Notes under the pieces: generated by a model
Seen by the model: only the letters and a program-made list of their open reading frames with translations
What the model was told of the DNA's origin: nothing
Databases searched by the model: none
Assembly: GCF_022398325.1 (NCBI RefSeq)
Contig: NZ_JAKEVD010000005.1
Span: forward strand, 143,161 to 207,160
DNA: 64,000 nt
Reading direction: 5' to 3'
DNA from: Shewanella sp. Isolate13
Lineage (GTDB): Bacteria; Pseudomonadota; Gammaproteobacteria; Enterobacterales; Shewanellaceae
Made by a program: the position numbers and the translations under genes
Shown: one piece after another, positions 37,721 to 46,486 of the stretch
Layout: each line of letters begins with the position of its first letter
Numbering within the stretch: position 1 is the stretch's first letter

Positions 37721-37990
37721 ATGAATCCTGAGTCACTGGTTGATATCTTTCGAGAAGCACTGGCCGTTATCGTGACGATCGTGTCGATGATCATTGTGCC
37801 AGGTCTTATCATAGGTCTTGTGGTGGCAGTATTTCAGGCGGCGACCTCAATTAACGAACAAACTTTGAGTTTTCTTCCCCGTCTACTGACTACCTTATTA
37901 GCACTCATGCTAATGGGGCACCTGCTGATCCAGATAATGATGGATTTCTTTATGCAGATGGTAGACATGATCCCTCAGGTGATAGGTTAG
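37721..37990 (+). CDS. fliQ: FliQ, export gate protein
   Basis: An 89-residue protein with two transmembrane helices (about 15-38 and 50-75) and the conserved PGLIIGLVVAVFQAATSINEQTLSFLPRL. It packs around FliP/FliR in the export gate. It starts 8 bases after fliP. Confidence 0.97.
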   Translation: MNPESLVDIFREALAVIVTIVSMIIVPGLIIGLVVAVFQAATSINEQTLSFLPRLLTTLLALMLMGHLLIQIMMDFFMQMVDMIPQVIG

Positions 37991-38028
37991 ATATGCGTAT
38001 TTATTCTATTACCCATAGATTTAAATAG

Positions 38029-38829
38029 ATGGAGATCTTACTCGATACCATCATGAACGGCATCGCAGGTTATCTGTGGCCGTTAACGCGAATCTCTTGC
38101 ATGTTCATGGTGATGGCGGTATTTGGCGCCACCACAACACCGACTCGGGTGCGACTACTATTATCGGTCACAGTTACTGCGGCGGTTGCGCCAGTTTTGC
38201 CCCCCATGCCGACTATCGACCTATTTTCTTTAAGCGCAGCATTTGTCACCGCTCAGCAGATCATTATTGGCGTGGCCATGGGGTTTGCGACTCTGCTATT
38301 GATGCAAACTTTCGTATTGACCGGTCAGATCATCGGTATGCAGACCAGCCTTGGTTTTGCATCCATGGTTGACCCTAGCTCGGGACAACAGACGCCAGTT
38401 ATTGGTAACTTCTTTTTGCTATTGACCACGGTGATCTTCTTGGCCGTAGACGGTCATCTACTGCTGATTAAAATGGTCATCGCCAGTTTTGAGTCGATTC
38501 CCGTGTCGATGCAGGGGTTAAGCTTGGCAAGTTATCGTCTATTCACCGAATTTGTCGGTTATATGTTTGGTGCAGCTTTGACTATGTCAATTTCTGCCAT
38601 TGTAGCGCTGCTGACTATCAACCTCTCTTTTGGCGTGATGACACGAGCATCGCCCCAGCTAAACATTTTTGCCATCGGTTTTCCGGTCACCATGGTAGCG
38701 GGACTATTTATTCTCTGGTTAACGCTGTCGCCTATTATGTCTCATTTCGATGAGGTATGGAGTGAAACTCAAATTTTGCTCTGTAATGTGCTCGAGCTGC
38801 AATGTCGTGTCGATGGCGGGCTTAATTGA
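38029..38829 (+). CDS. fliR: FliR, export gate protein
   Basis: A 266-residue membrane protein with about six hydrophobic segments and the FliR motifs FVTAQQIIIGVAMGFATLLLMQTFVLTGQIIGMQTSLGFASMVDP and FLAVDGHLLLIKMVIASFESIP. It completes the FliPQR gate. The ATG has a poor ribosome site (ATAG), and there is a 38-base gap from fliQ, which might mean low translation. Confidence 0.96.
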   Translation: MEILLDTIMNGIAGYLWPLTRISCMFMVMAVFGATTTPTRVRLLLSVTVTAAVAPVLPPMPTIDLFSLSAAFVTAQQIIIGVAMGFATLLLMQTFVLTGQIIGMQTSLGFASMVDPSSGQQTPVIGNFFLLLTTVIFLAVDGHLLLIKMVIASFESIPVSMQGLSLASYRLFTEFVGYMFGAALTMSISAIVALLTINLSFGVMTRASPQLNIFAIGFPVTMVAGLFILWLTLSPIMSHFDEVWSETQILLCNVLELQCRVDGGLN

Positions 38830-38897
38830 TGATTTCCCGTCATGTAACGAATCTCACTATTTGTCTTCGCTCTCGCATAAGAGGAGGGCTACTTTAG

Positions 38898-40031
38898 ATG
38901 GCAGAGAATGATAGTAGCCAAGAAAAAACAGAGGAAGCAACCTCCAGGAAGTTGCAACAGGCCAAAGATAAAGGGCAGGTTGCACGTTCTAAAGAGCTAG
39001 GCACATCGGCTGTGCTTATCGCTTCATCGGTAGGCCTGCTGATGACAGGGCCTAATATTGCTCAGGCGATGCATAACATAATGAGCAAGCTATTTACCAT
39101 GAGTCGAGATGAGATCTTCGATACCAGTCAGATGACCAATGTCTGGGGCTTGGTGGGCACTGAGTTAGCCGTGCCGCTTATGGGATTTATTACGTTTTTA
39201 GCATTGATTGCCTTTGCCGGTAATATCGCTCTCGGTGGTATGTCTTTCTCAGTAAAAGCTTTTATGCCAAAGGCGAGTAAGATGAGCCCAATCGCGGGTT
39301 TTAAGCGGATGTTCGGTGTTCAGGCGCTGGTTGAACTGACAAAAGGTATAGCAAAATTTTCTGTGGTAGCGATCACTGCCTATCTGCTGCTTAGTATCTA
39401 TCTTGACCGCATCTTGATGCTGTCCCAAGACCATCTACCGGGCAATATCTATCATGCTCTGGATCTTATTGTTTGGATCTTCATTTTGTTATGTGCTTCG
39501 ACGTTTCTGATTGTGGTAATCGATGTGCCCTTTCAAATTTGGAACCACGCCAAGCAGTTGAAGATGACCAAACAGGAGGTCAAAGATGAATATAAAGATA
39601 CCGAGGGTAAGCCTGAGGTAAAGGGACGCATTCGTCAGCTACAGCGTGAAATGGCTCAAAGGCGTATGATGGGCGAAGTACCTAATGCCGATGTGATAGT
39701 GGTGAACCCTGAACATTACGCCGTTGCGGTTAAATATGATGCGGCGCGCTCTACAGCTCCTTTCGTGGTGGCTAAAGGGGTAGATGAGGTGGCCTTTAAA
39801 ATTCGTGAGATAGCACGTGAGCATGATGTTGCGATTGTGTCGGCGCCGCCACTTGCCCGTGCTATTTACCATACCACTAAAATCGATCAGGAGATCCCAG
39901 AGGGCTTGTTTACCGCTGTAGCGCAAGTCTTAGCCTATGTATTCCAGTTACGGCAATATCAAAAAGGCAAGGGCAGACGTCCCAATCCCATTCCTGTCAA
40001 GCAACCTATCCCTGACGAATTGAAGCATTAG
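38898..40031 (+). CDS. flhB: FlhB, export specificity switch
   Basis: A 377-residue protein with four transmembrane helices (about residues 30-215) and a cytoplasmic C-terminal domain containing the autocleavage motif NPEH (VIVVNPEHYAVAVKYD), a variant of the NPTH of Salmonella; the N-P bond and the catalytic residues are kept, so cleavage should occur. FlhB changes from rod/hook to filament substrates on FliK contact. A separate paralogue of its C-terminal half is encoded at 54283-54591. Confidence 0.97.
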   Translation: MAENDSSQEKTEEATSRKLQQAKDKGQVARSKELGTSAVLIASSVGLLMTGPNIAQAMHNIMSKLFTMSRDEIFDTSQMTNVWGLVGTELAVPLMGFITFLALIAFAGNIALGGMSFSVKAFMPKASKMSPIAGFKRMFGVQALVELTKGIAKFSVVAITAYLLLSIYLDRILMLSQDHLPGNIYHALDLIVWIFILLCASTFLIVVIDVPFQIWNHAKQLKMTKQEVKDEYKDTEGKPEVKGRIRQLQREMAQRRMMGEVPNADVIVVNPEHYAVAVKYDAARSTAPFVVAKGVDEVAFKIREIAREHDVAIVSAPPLARAIYHTTKIDQEIPEGLFTAVAQVLAYVFQLRQYQKGKGRRPNPIPVKQPIPDELKH

Positions 40032-40115
40032 CGTAAAAATCCGTCACTCAAGAGCTAAGCTGTTCTTTGCGAAAGCCTTTCAGGTTATAGTTATACCGCC
40101 AGTATCAGGTTGAAG

Positions 40116-40132
40116 TTGGTACGATACTTGCT
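40116..40132 (+). promoter_or_regulatory. Sigma-54 promoter for flhA operon
   Basis: TTGGTACGATACTTGCT: GG (40118-40119), ten bases, GC (40130-40131), TTGC in the -12 box. It is about 40 bases upstream of the flhA ATG. Confidence 0.8.
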
Positions 40133-40171
40133 TTGTAGGTCGTTAGACGTCAAAGATCGGACTCAGGGTGA

Positions 40172-42271
40172 ATGGAATTTAAAGCAAGTCTAGGGCAATT
40201 AAAACAGATAAAGCCCGCACAATTAAAAGGTATTGGTACACCATTATTGGTCTTAGCCGCTCTGGCTATGATCATCTTGCCTATGCCTGCATTCCTGCTC
40301 GATATCCTTTTTTCATTCAATATCGCACTGGCATTAGTCGTTCTATTGGTAGCTATCTATAGTGACCGTCCCCTCGATTTTGCCGCATTTCCTACCGTAT
40401 TGCTGGTTGCCACGCTGCTTAGGCTTGCACTAAACGTCGCTTCAACGCGAGTGGTGCTGCTAGAAGGCCATAACGGTGGTGACGCTGCGGGTAAGGTGAT
40501 TGAAGCCTTTGGCTCCGTAGTTATTGGTGGTAACTATGCCGTGGGTCTCGTGGTCTTCTTAATCCTTATCATTATTAACTTTGCCGTTGTTACCAAAGGT
40601 GCAGGGCGAATTTCAGAGGTGAGTGCTCGCTTTACCCTAGACGCCATGCCTGGTAAGCAGATGGCTATTGATGCCGACTTAAATGCTGGCCTGCTGAGCC
40701 AAGAAGAAGCGCGTGCTCGCCGCGCCGAAGTCACCCGCGAGGCCGACTTTTATGGTGCGATGGACGGTGCTTCCAAGTTTGTAAAAGGTGATGCGGTCGC
40801 CGGTATCTTAATTCTTGTTATCAACATCGTCGGCGGCTTTATTATTGGTATGGCGCAGCACGATCTCGATTTCGCTACGGCGGCAGAGATCTACACTCTG
40901 TTGACGATAGGTGACGGCCTAGTGGCACAGATCCCAGGCTTACTATTGTCGATAGCAGCGGCCTTGATGGTGACCCGCCAAAACGAATCTGGTGACATGG
41001 GCGAAATGGTCATGAGCCAGATGTTTGACAGTCCTAAGTCACTAGCCATTGCCGCAGCGGTTATGTTTGTGATGGGTATTGTTCCTGGTATGCCACATTT
41101 TGTGTTCCTCTCATTTGCAGCTATCGCAGGTGGTGCGGCTTACTTCATTAAGAAAAAGCAAGATACAGATCGTGAGCGTGCACTTGAGCTTGCTAAGTCA
41201 GGGCCTGCAGAGCCAAAAGATGCACAGCCAAAAGAGCTCAGTTGGGACGATGTCCAACACGTTGACACTATCGGGTTGGAAGTGGGTTACCGTTTAATTC
41301 CTCTAGTGGATAAAGGCCAAGGCGGAGAGCTACTTGGACGCATTAAGGGTGTGCGTAAGAAGCTGTCTCAAGAGCTAGGTTTCCTAGTGCCAGCGGTACA
41401 TATTCGCGATAACTTAGATCTATCTCCCAATGCCTATCGGATCTCATTGATGGGAGTGGCATCGGGCGAGGCGGAGATCCGTCACGATTGTGAACTTGCG
41501 ATTAACCCGGGCCAGGTCTATGGCAAGCTCGATGGTATCGAGACCAAAGATCCTGCCTTTGGCTTAGATGCGGTTTGGATCGCTCCTGAAATGCGAGAGC
41601 ATGCCCAAACCTTAGGCTATACGGTTGTCGACGCCTCAACGGTAGTGGCCACTCACATCAGCCAACTATTGACCAATAATGCAGCCAAACTACTGGGTTA
41701 TGAAGAAGTACAGCAGTTACTTGAAATGCTAGGTAAACACTCGCCTAAGTTGGTGGATGGCTTTATTCCAGATGTGATGCCGCTAGGTACTGTGGTGAAA
41801 GTGATGCAGAACCTGCTGAATGAAGGTGTCTCTATCCGAGACATGAAGACCATAGTTCAAACCTTATTGGAGTATGGTCCTAAGAGCGGCGATACCGAGG
41901 TGTTAACCGCAGCGGTCCGTATTGCACTAAAACGTATGATAGTTCAGGAGATCAGTGGCCCAGAGCTCGAAATCCCTGTCATAACTTTGGCGCCAGAGTT
42001 GGAACAGATGTTGCATCAGTCAATGCAGGCAACGGGAGGCGATGGTCCGAATATCGAACCAAGTCTTGCAGAGCGTATGCAGAAGTCACTTGTCGATGCT
42101 ACGCAGCGACAGGAGATGGTGGGACAGCCCGCAATTTTATTGACATCGGGCATGTTACGTTCAACCTTGTCGCGATTTGTTAAGCATACGATCCCAAATT
42201 TGCGAGTCATTTCCTATCAGGAAGTGCCCGATGAGAAGCAGATCCGCATCGTTTCGGCAGTGGGTCAGTAG
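40172..42271 (+). CDS. flhA: FlhA, main export gate protein
   Basis: A 699-residue protein with about eight transmembrane helices in its first 330 residues and the FHIPEP family signature (RISEVSARFTLDAMPGKQMAIDADLNAGLL). The cytoplasmic domain (about 360-690) forms the nonameric docking ring for chaperone-substrate complexes. It leads flhA-flhF-flhG-fliA behind a sigma-54 promoter, as in Vibrio. Confidence 0.97.
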   Translation: MEFKASLGQLKQIKPAQLKGIGTPLLVLAALAMIILPMPAFLLDILFSFNIALALVVLLVAIYSDRPLDFAAFPTVLLVATLLRLALNVASTRVVLLEGHNGGDAAGKVIEAFGSVVIGGNYAVGLVVFLILIIINFAVVTKGAGRISEVSARFTLDAMPGKQMAIDADLNAGLLSQEEARARRAEVTREADFYGAMDGASKFVKGDAVAGILILVINIVGGFIIGMAQHDLDFATAAEIYTLLTIGDGLVAQIPGLLLSIAAALMVTRQNESGDMGEMVMSQMFDSPKSLAIAAAVMFVMGIVPGMPHFVFLSFAAIAGGAAYFIKKKQDTDRERALELAKSGPAEPKDAQPKELSWDDVQHVDTIGLEVGYRLIPLVDKGQGGELLGRIKGVRKKLSQELGFLVPAVHIRDNLDLSPNAYRISLMGVASGEAEIRHDCELAINPGQVYGKLDGIETKDPAFGLDAVWIAPEMREHAQTLGYTVVDASTVVATHISQLLTNNAAKLLGYEEVQQLLEMLGKHSPKLVDGFIPDVMPLGTVVKVMQNLLNEGVSIRDMKTIVQTLLEYGPKSGDTEVLTAAVRIALKRMIVQEISGPELEIPVITLAPELEQMLHQSMQATGGDGPNIEPSLAERMQKSLVDATQRQEMVGQPAILLTSGMLRSTLSRFVKHTIPNLRVISYQEVPDEKQIRIVSAVGQ

Positions 42272-42282
42272 AGGTCGAATAA

Positions 42283-43680
42283 TTGAAGATTAAAAGGTTT
42301 TTAGCAAAAGATATGCGCTCGGCCTTAGCCCAAGTTAAAGAAACATTGGGTTCAGATGCTGTGATCATGTCGAATAAGAAGGTCACTGGCGGCATAGAGA
42401 TTGTGGCAGCCGTAGACTACGATGAGCCAAAGCCAAAAATTGCGGCGGCAAAGCCATCGGCAGCTATGTTCACCGATTTAGCCGAAGAGAAGGTCACTCT
42501 TGGGGCTCGTCCCAATGTGAAAGCCGAAACTCGCGCCGCACCGACGCCCGCTCCAGACTCATTGCAGGCATTATTAGAACGTCAGCAGAGCCGCATTAAT
42601 CAACAGGCACAACCCACGCGAAGCGATGAGCTTGATATGCCTGAGTGGGCAAAAGGGTTGCAAGCACAACAGAGCAAACATGAGCCAGTAAAAGCAGAGT
42701 TTACCCCTAATCGCGCACCTGATAACTTTAATGCGGGCAAACACAACAGTAGCGCCGAGATGGATGCGATGAAAGAGGAGTTAGCCTCGATCAGAAGCTT
42801 GCTCACTCATCAAGTTAACACCTTAATGGCCGAGCAGAAGAAGCGTCTCGACCCTGTGGGTGCCATGTTAGAAAGCAAATTGCTTGAAGCGGAATTCTCC
42901 CCTGAGATAGCGCAAAAGCTGTCAGGTTTGACTGAACATTACTCGCCAGCTGAGCTGGTCGCTTCTCTGCCACGTTGCTTAGCCAATATGCTTGATAACC
43001 AAGGCGACGATATCGTACGTCAAGGTGGAGTGGTCGCTTTTGTTGGACCTACAGGCGTTGGCAAGACAACAACAGTGGCGAAATTAGCCGCACGTTTTGC
43101 CGCATATCACGGCTCAGATCAAGTTGCGCTCATTACTACGGACCATTATCGCATTGGAGCCTTTGAGCAATTGGCAACTTATGGCAAGATAATGGGATGC
43201 CCTGTAAAACAGGCTCATGATTTTAATGAGTTAGAGCAAATACTTTATCAATTTAGAAACCGTAAGTTGGTACTCATTGATACTGCAGGTATGGGGCAGC
43301 GCGATCAGCGATTATTCCAGCAACTCGACAGCTTAGCGGCAAATAGCAGATTACCTATTCGTAGTTATCTGGTAATGTCTGCAACAGGACAGCGCCGAGT
43401 ATTAGAAGATGCTGTCAAACAGTTTACACGTATCCCGCTTTCAGGCGCGGTACTGACAAAATTAGATGAATCAATTTCATTAGCGCCAGCGTTAAGTGTC
43501 TTGATTCAAAATGGGTTGCCTTTAAGTTATGTAACAGACGGACAAAGAGTGCCAGAAGATATGCAGGTGGCAGATACTCTTTCGCTTGCTAAGCACGCGT
43601 TAGCCGCATTAGATAACAAACCTATAGAACCATTACAGAATAGTGAAGGGTCACATGAGATGACCTATGCATTTGAGTGA
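42283..43680 (+). CDS. flhF: FlhF, SRP-type GTPase placing the polar flagellum
   Basis: A 465-residue protein: basic N-terminal B domain (FLAKDMRSALAQVKETLGSDAVIMSNKKV), a long variable linker, then the NG GTPase domain with G1 FVGPTGVGKTTTVAKLA (near residue 255), TTDHYRIGAFEQL, LIDTAGMGQRDQ and TKLDE. FlhF marks the pole and recruits the first basal-body parts. The start is TTG, 11 bases after flhA. Its partners FlhG and FipA are encoded at 43685 and 53436. Confidence 0.96.
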   Translation: MKIKRFLAKDMRSALAQVKETLGSDAVIMSNKKVTGGIEIVAAVDYDEPKPKIAAAKPSAAMFTDLAEEKVTLGARPNVKAETRAAPTPAPDSLQALLERQQSRINQQAQPTRSDELDMPEWAKGLQAQQSKHEPVKAEFTPNRAPDNFNAGKHNSSAEMDAMKEELASIRSLLTHQVNTLMAEQKKRLDPVGAMLESKLLEAEFSPEIAQKLSGLTEHYSPAELVASLPRCLANMLDNQGDDIVRQGGVVAFVGPTGVGKTTTVAKLAARFAAYHGSDQVALITTDHYRIGAFEQLATYGKIMGCPVKQAHDFNELEQILYQFRNRKLVLIDTAGMGQRDQRLFQQLDSLAANSRLPIRSYLVMSATGQRRVLEDAVKQFTRIPLSGAVLTKLDESISLAPALSVLIQNGLPLSYVTDGQRVPEDMQVADTLSLAKHALAALDNKPIEPLQNSEGSHEMTYAFE

Positions 43681-43684
43681 AGCC

Positions 43685-44566
43685 ATGACTCCGGATCAAG
43701 CAAGCGGTTTACGTATGATGAATCAGCCAAATAATGAAAAAGTAAAAGTAATCGCCGTATCAGGTGGTAAAGGTGGTGTTGGTAAAACCAGCGTGTCAAT
43801 TAATACGGCTGTAGCCTTGGCAGAAAAAGGCAAGCGAGTATTAGTTTTGGACGCTGACTTAGGTCTAGCAAACGTCGATGTGATGCTAGGCTTACGTGCT
43901 GAGCGAAATTTATCTCATGTTTTATCCGGAGATGCCGAATTAGATGATGTGATCTTAAGAGGCCCTAAAGGAATAGGTATTATTCCAGCCACTTCAGGTA
44001 CTCAGGCGATGGTGGAACTGACACAGGCTCAACATGCAGGTCTTATCCGTGCGTTTAGTGAGATGAGAACACAATTCGATATCCTTATTGTCGATACTGC
44101 GGCAGGTATATCGGATATGGTGCTAAGCTTTTCTCGTGCTTCGCAAGACGTATTGATTGTGGTGTGTGACGAACCGACATCAATTACCGATGCTTACGCG
44201 CTGATTAAGATTTTAAGTCGAGAGCACGGTGTGTTCCGCTTTAAGATTGTGGCGAATATGGTACGCAGTCTCCGTGAAGGTATGGAGCTGTTTGCCAAGC
44301 TTAGCAAGGTAACTGACAGATTCCTTGATGTCGCGTTAGAGTTAGTTGCAACCGTGCCATATGATGAGAACTTACGTAAGTCTGTGCGCAAGCAAAAGCT
44401 GATTGTTGAGGCGTTTCCAAAGTCTCCAGCCGCGATTGCTTATCAGGGACTGGCGAATAAAATCATGAGCTGGCCAGTACCATCGCAGCCTGGTGGACAT
44501 TTAGAGTTTTTCGTTGAACGTCTAGTTCAACGCCCTGATTATCAAGAGGATAAGTCGGGTGAATAA
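43685..44566 (+). CDS. flhG: FlhG (FleN/YlxH), MinD-like ATPase limiting flagellar number
   Basis: A 293-residue ParA/MinD-family ATPase with an N-terminal activating helix (DQASGLRMM, contacts FlhF), deviant Walker A VSGGKGGVGKTSVS, VLDADLGLANVDVMLGL and DTAAGISDMV. It restricts the cell to a single polar flagellum and damps FlrA. I chose ATG 43685, five bases after the flhF stop; an ATG at 43667 inside flhF is in frame but has no ribosome site. It overlaps fliA by eight bases. Confidence 0.95.
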   Translation: MTPDQASGLRMMNQPNNEKVKVIAVSGGKGGVGKTSVSINTAVALAEKGKRVLVLDADLGLANVDVMLGLRAERNLSHVLSGDAELDDVILRGPKGIGIIPATSGTQAMVELTQAQHAGLIRAFSEMRTQFDILIVDTAAGISDMVLSFSRASQDVLIVVCDEPTSITDAYALIKILSREHGVFRFKIVANMVRSLREGMELFAKLSKVTDRFLDVALELVATVPYDENLRKSVRKQKLIVEAFPKSPAAIAYQGLANKIMSWPVPSQPGGHLEFFVERLVQRPDYQEDKSGE

Positions 44567-45278
44567 AGCGGCCGCGTATACTCGTTTTGATAATAAGACG
44601 TCTATCGTTGAACAGTATGCACCGCTTGTAAAAAGAATAGCTCACCATCTTTTAGCTCGTTTACCCGCATCAGTGCAGTTAGATGATTTGTTGCAGGCGG
44701 GCATGATGGGGCTGTTAGAAGCGTCATCGAATTTTGATGGTAGTAAAGGCGCCAAGTTCGAAACCTTCGCAGGTATTCGAATTCGTGGCTCCATGTTAGA
44801 TGAGATCCGCCGAGGCGATTGGGTACCGCGCTCAGTACATCGCAACCAGCGCCGGGTGGCACAGGTAATCGATGAACTTGAGCAGGAGTTAGGTCGCGAT
44901 GCTCGCGATGGCGAAATCGCCGACCGCCTCGAGATCTCACTCGAAGAGTACCACACAATTTTAAACGACGTTTCAGTAGGAAAAGTTGTTGGTATAGAAG
45001 ATTTAGGCGTGGCAGTTGAAAGTACAAATCCAGAAGACTGCCACCAAGATAATGCTTTTGAATCACTCGCAGAAGTCGAGTTTCATTCAGCGTTAGTCGA
45101 TGCGATCAAGCAATTGCCAGAAAGAGATGCGCTGGTATTGTCGCTATATTACGATGAAGCATTAAATTTAAAAGAGATTGGGGCCATTCTTGAGGTCAGC
45201 GAGTCTAGAGTCAGCCAGATCCACAGTCAGGCGATGCTAAGGCTCAAAGGAAAACTCAAGCACTGGACACAAGAATAA
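44559..45278 (+). CDS. fliA: FliA, sigma-28
   Basis: A 239-residue sigma factor with region 2 (YAPLVKRIAHHLLARLPASVQLDDLLQAGMMGLLEASSNFD), region 3 and region 4 (KQLPERDALVLSLYYDEALNLKEIGAILEVSESRVSQIHSQAMLRLK). It transcribes late genes from TAAA-N15-GCCGATAA sites; I find four candidates in this window. The start is GTG overlapping the flhG end. It is held by FlgM (encoded at 1603-1920). Confidence 0.97.
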   Translation: MNKAAAYTRFDNKTSIVEQYAPLVKRIAHHLLARLPASVQLDDLLQAGMMGLLEASSNFDGSKGAKFETFAGIRIRGSMLDEIRRGDWVPRSVHRNQRRVAQVIDELEQELGRDARDGEIADRLEISLEEYHTILNDVSVGKVVGIEDLGVAVESTNPEDCHQDNAFESLAEVEFHSALVDAIKQLPERDALVLSLYYDEALNLKEIGAILEVSESRVSQIHSQAMLRLKGKLKHWTQE

Positions 45279-45339
45279 TATCAATAATACTTGATACCAC
45301 ATTACACGAGCAATAAAAGCGCGCCCAGCGGAGGAAACC

Positions 45340-45723
45340 TTGGACAAGAATATGAAGATTCTTGTTGTTGACGACTTTTCAACAATGAGACGTATCATTA
45401 AGAACTTGTTACGTGACTTGGGATTTAACAATACCCAAGAAGCCGATGACGGTTCAACAGCCTTACCTATGTTACAAAAGGGCGATTTTGATTTCGTCGT
45501 TACCGATTGGAACATGCCAGGCATGCAAGGTATTGATCTATTAAAGGCTATTCGTGCCGATGATAACCTCAAGCACCTGCCCGTATTGATGGTGACAGCA
45601 GAAGCTAAGCGTGAGCAGATCATTGCCGCAGCGCAAGCTGGTGTGAATGGCTACGTGGTTAAACCTTTTACCGCTGCCACACTAAAAGAGAAATTGGACA
45701 AAATCTTCGAGAGACTCGGCTAA
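45340..45723 (+). CDS. cheY: CheY, motor-switch response regulator
   Basis: A 127-residue single receiver domain with [18 protein letters not shown], phospho-acceptor D56 ([12 protein letters not shown]), T86-like VMVTAEA and K108-like VVKPFT: a textbook flagellar CheY. The start is a TTG behind GGAGGAAA; an internal ATG four codons later lacks such a site. Phosphorylated by CheA, it binds FliM. It begins the cheYZAB unit. Confidence 0.97.
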   Translation: MDKNMKILVVDDFSTMRRIIKNLLRDLGFNNTQEADDGSTALPMLQKGDFDFVVTDWNMPGMQGIDLLKAIRADDNLKHLPVLMVTAEAKREQIIAAAQAGVNGYVVKPFTAATLKEKLDKIFERLG

Positions 45724-45736
45724 GCAAGGATGAGCT

Positions 45737-46474
45737 ATGCAGCAACAATCTTCAGCGCTGATTACTCTTGAGCAAGCTGAGAGGCTAGTTGCGCTCCTAA
45801 GTCAAGGAGAGCAAGAAAGTGCAGATGAGTTGGTCAGAGAAATTGCCGCGCCAATTCAAAAGGATCTCTTCGATGAGGTTGGACGTTTAACTCGCCAACT
45901 CCATAGCGCGATTTCTGATTTTCAGTTCGATACGCGCTTAATCGAGCTAGCCAATACCGAGATCCCAGATGCAAAAGAGCGCTTAACCTACGTCATCGAT
46001 ATGACGGAGCAAGCAGCAAACAAGACGATGGATGCGGTCGAGGAGTGTTTACCTCTGGCAAGCGCACTTAGCGACAATATTCAAGCAGTAAAACCGGCGT
46101 GGGATAAGCTCATGCGTCGAGAATTACCGCTAACTGAATTTAAAACGCTATGTCATGACATCCAGCAGTTTGTCGAAAGAAGTGAGTCGGATGCGAGTCG
46201 GGTTAAAGAACTTCTGAACCAAATTTTACTGGCGCAAGACTTTCAAGACTTAACCGGACAGATGATCCGTCGAGTCATCGAGCTCGTTAGGGAAGTTGAA
46301 AATAGTCTGGTGTCGATGTTGACCGCATTTGGTGAGCAGCCAGCAACAGCGACGAACGACAATCCAAAACGAAATGTTGAAGCGGAAGGTCCTATAATGA
46401 ACGCCGAGCACCGCCAGGATGTGGTGACAGGTCAAGATGAAGTTGACGATCTGCTTTCGAGTCTAGGTTTTTAA
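45737..46474 (+). CDS. cheZ: CheZ, CheY-P phosphatase
   Basis: A 245-residue helical protein with the conserved CheZ core LLNQILLAQDFQDLTGQMIRRVIELV, whose Gln (in QDFQDLTGQ) inserts into the CheY active site, and the C-terminal CheY-binding tail DEVDDLLSSLGF. The ATG is 13 bases after cheY. Confidence 0.97.
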   Translation: MQQQSSALITLEQAERLVALLSQGEQESADELVREIAAPIQKDLFDEVGRLTRQLHSAISDFQFDTRLIELANTEIPDAKERLTYVIDMTEQAANKTMDAVEECLPLASALSDNIQAVKPAWDKLMRRELPLTEFKTLCHDIQQFVERSESDASRVKELLNQILLAQDFQDLTGQMIRRVIELVREVENSLVSMLTAFGEQPATATNDNPKRNVEAEGPIMNAEHRQDVVTGQDEVDDLLSSLGF

Positions 46475-46486
46475 GGGAGTCAAAGA

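Noticed and set aside
44602..45066. A 154-residue minus-strand open frame inside fliA
   Set aside because: Antisense shadow of a clear sigma factor gene; composition is unlike a real protein.
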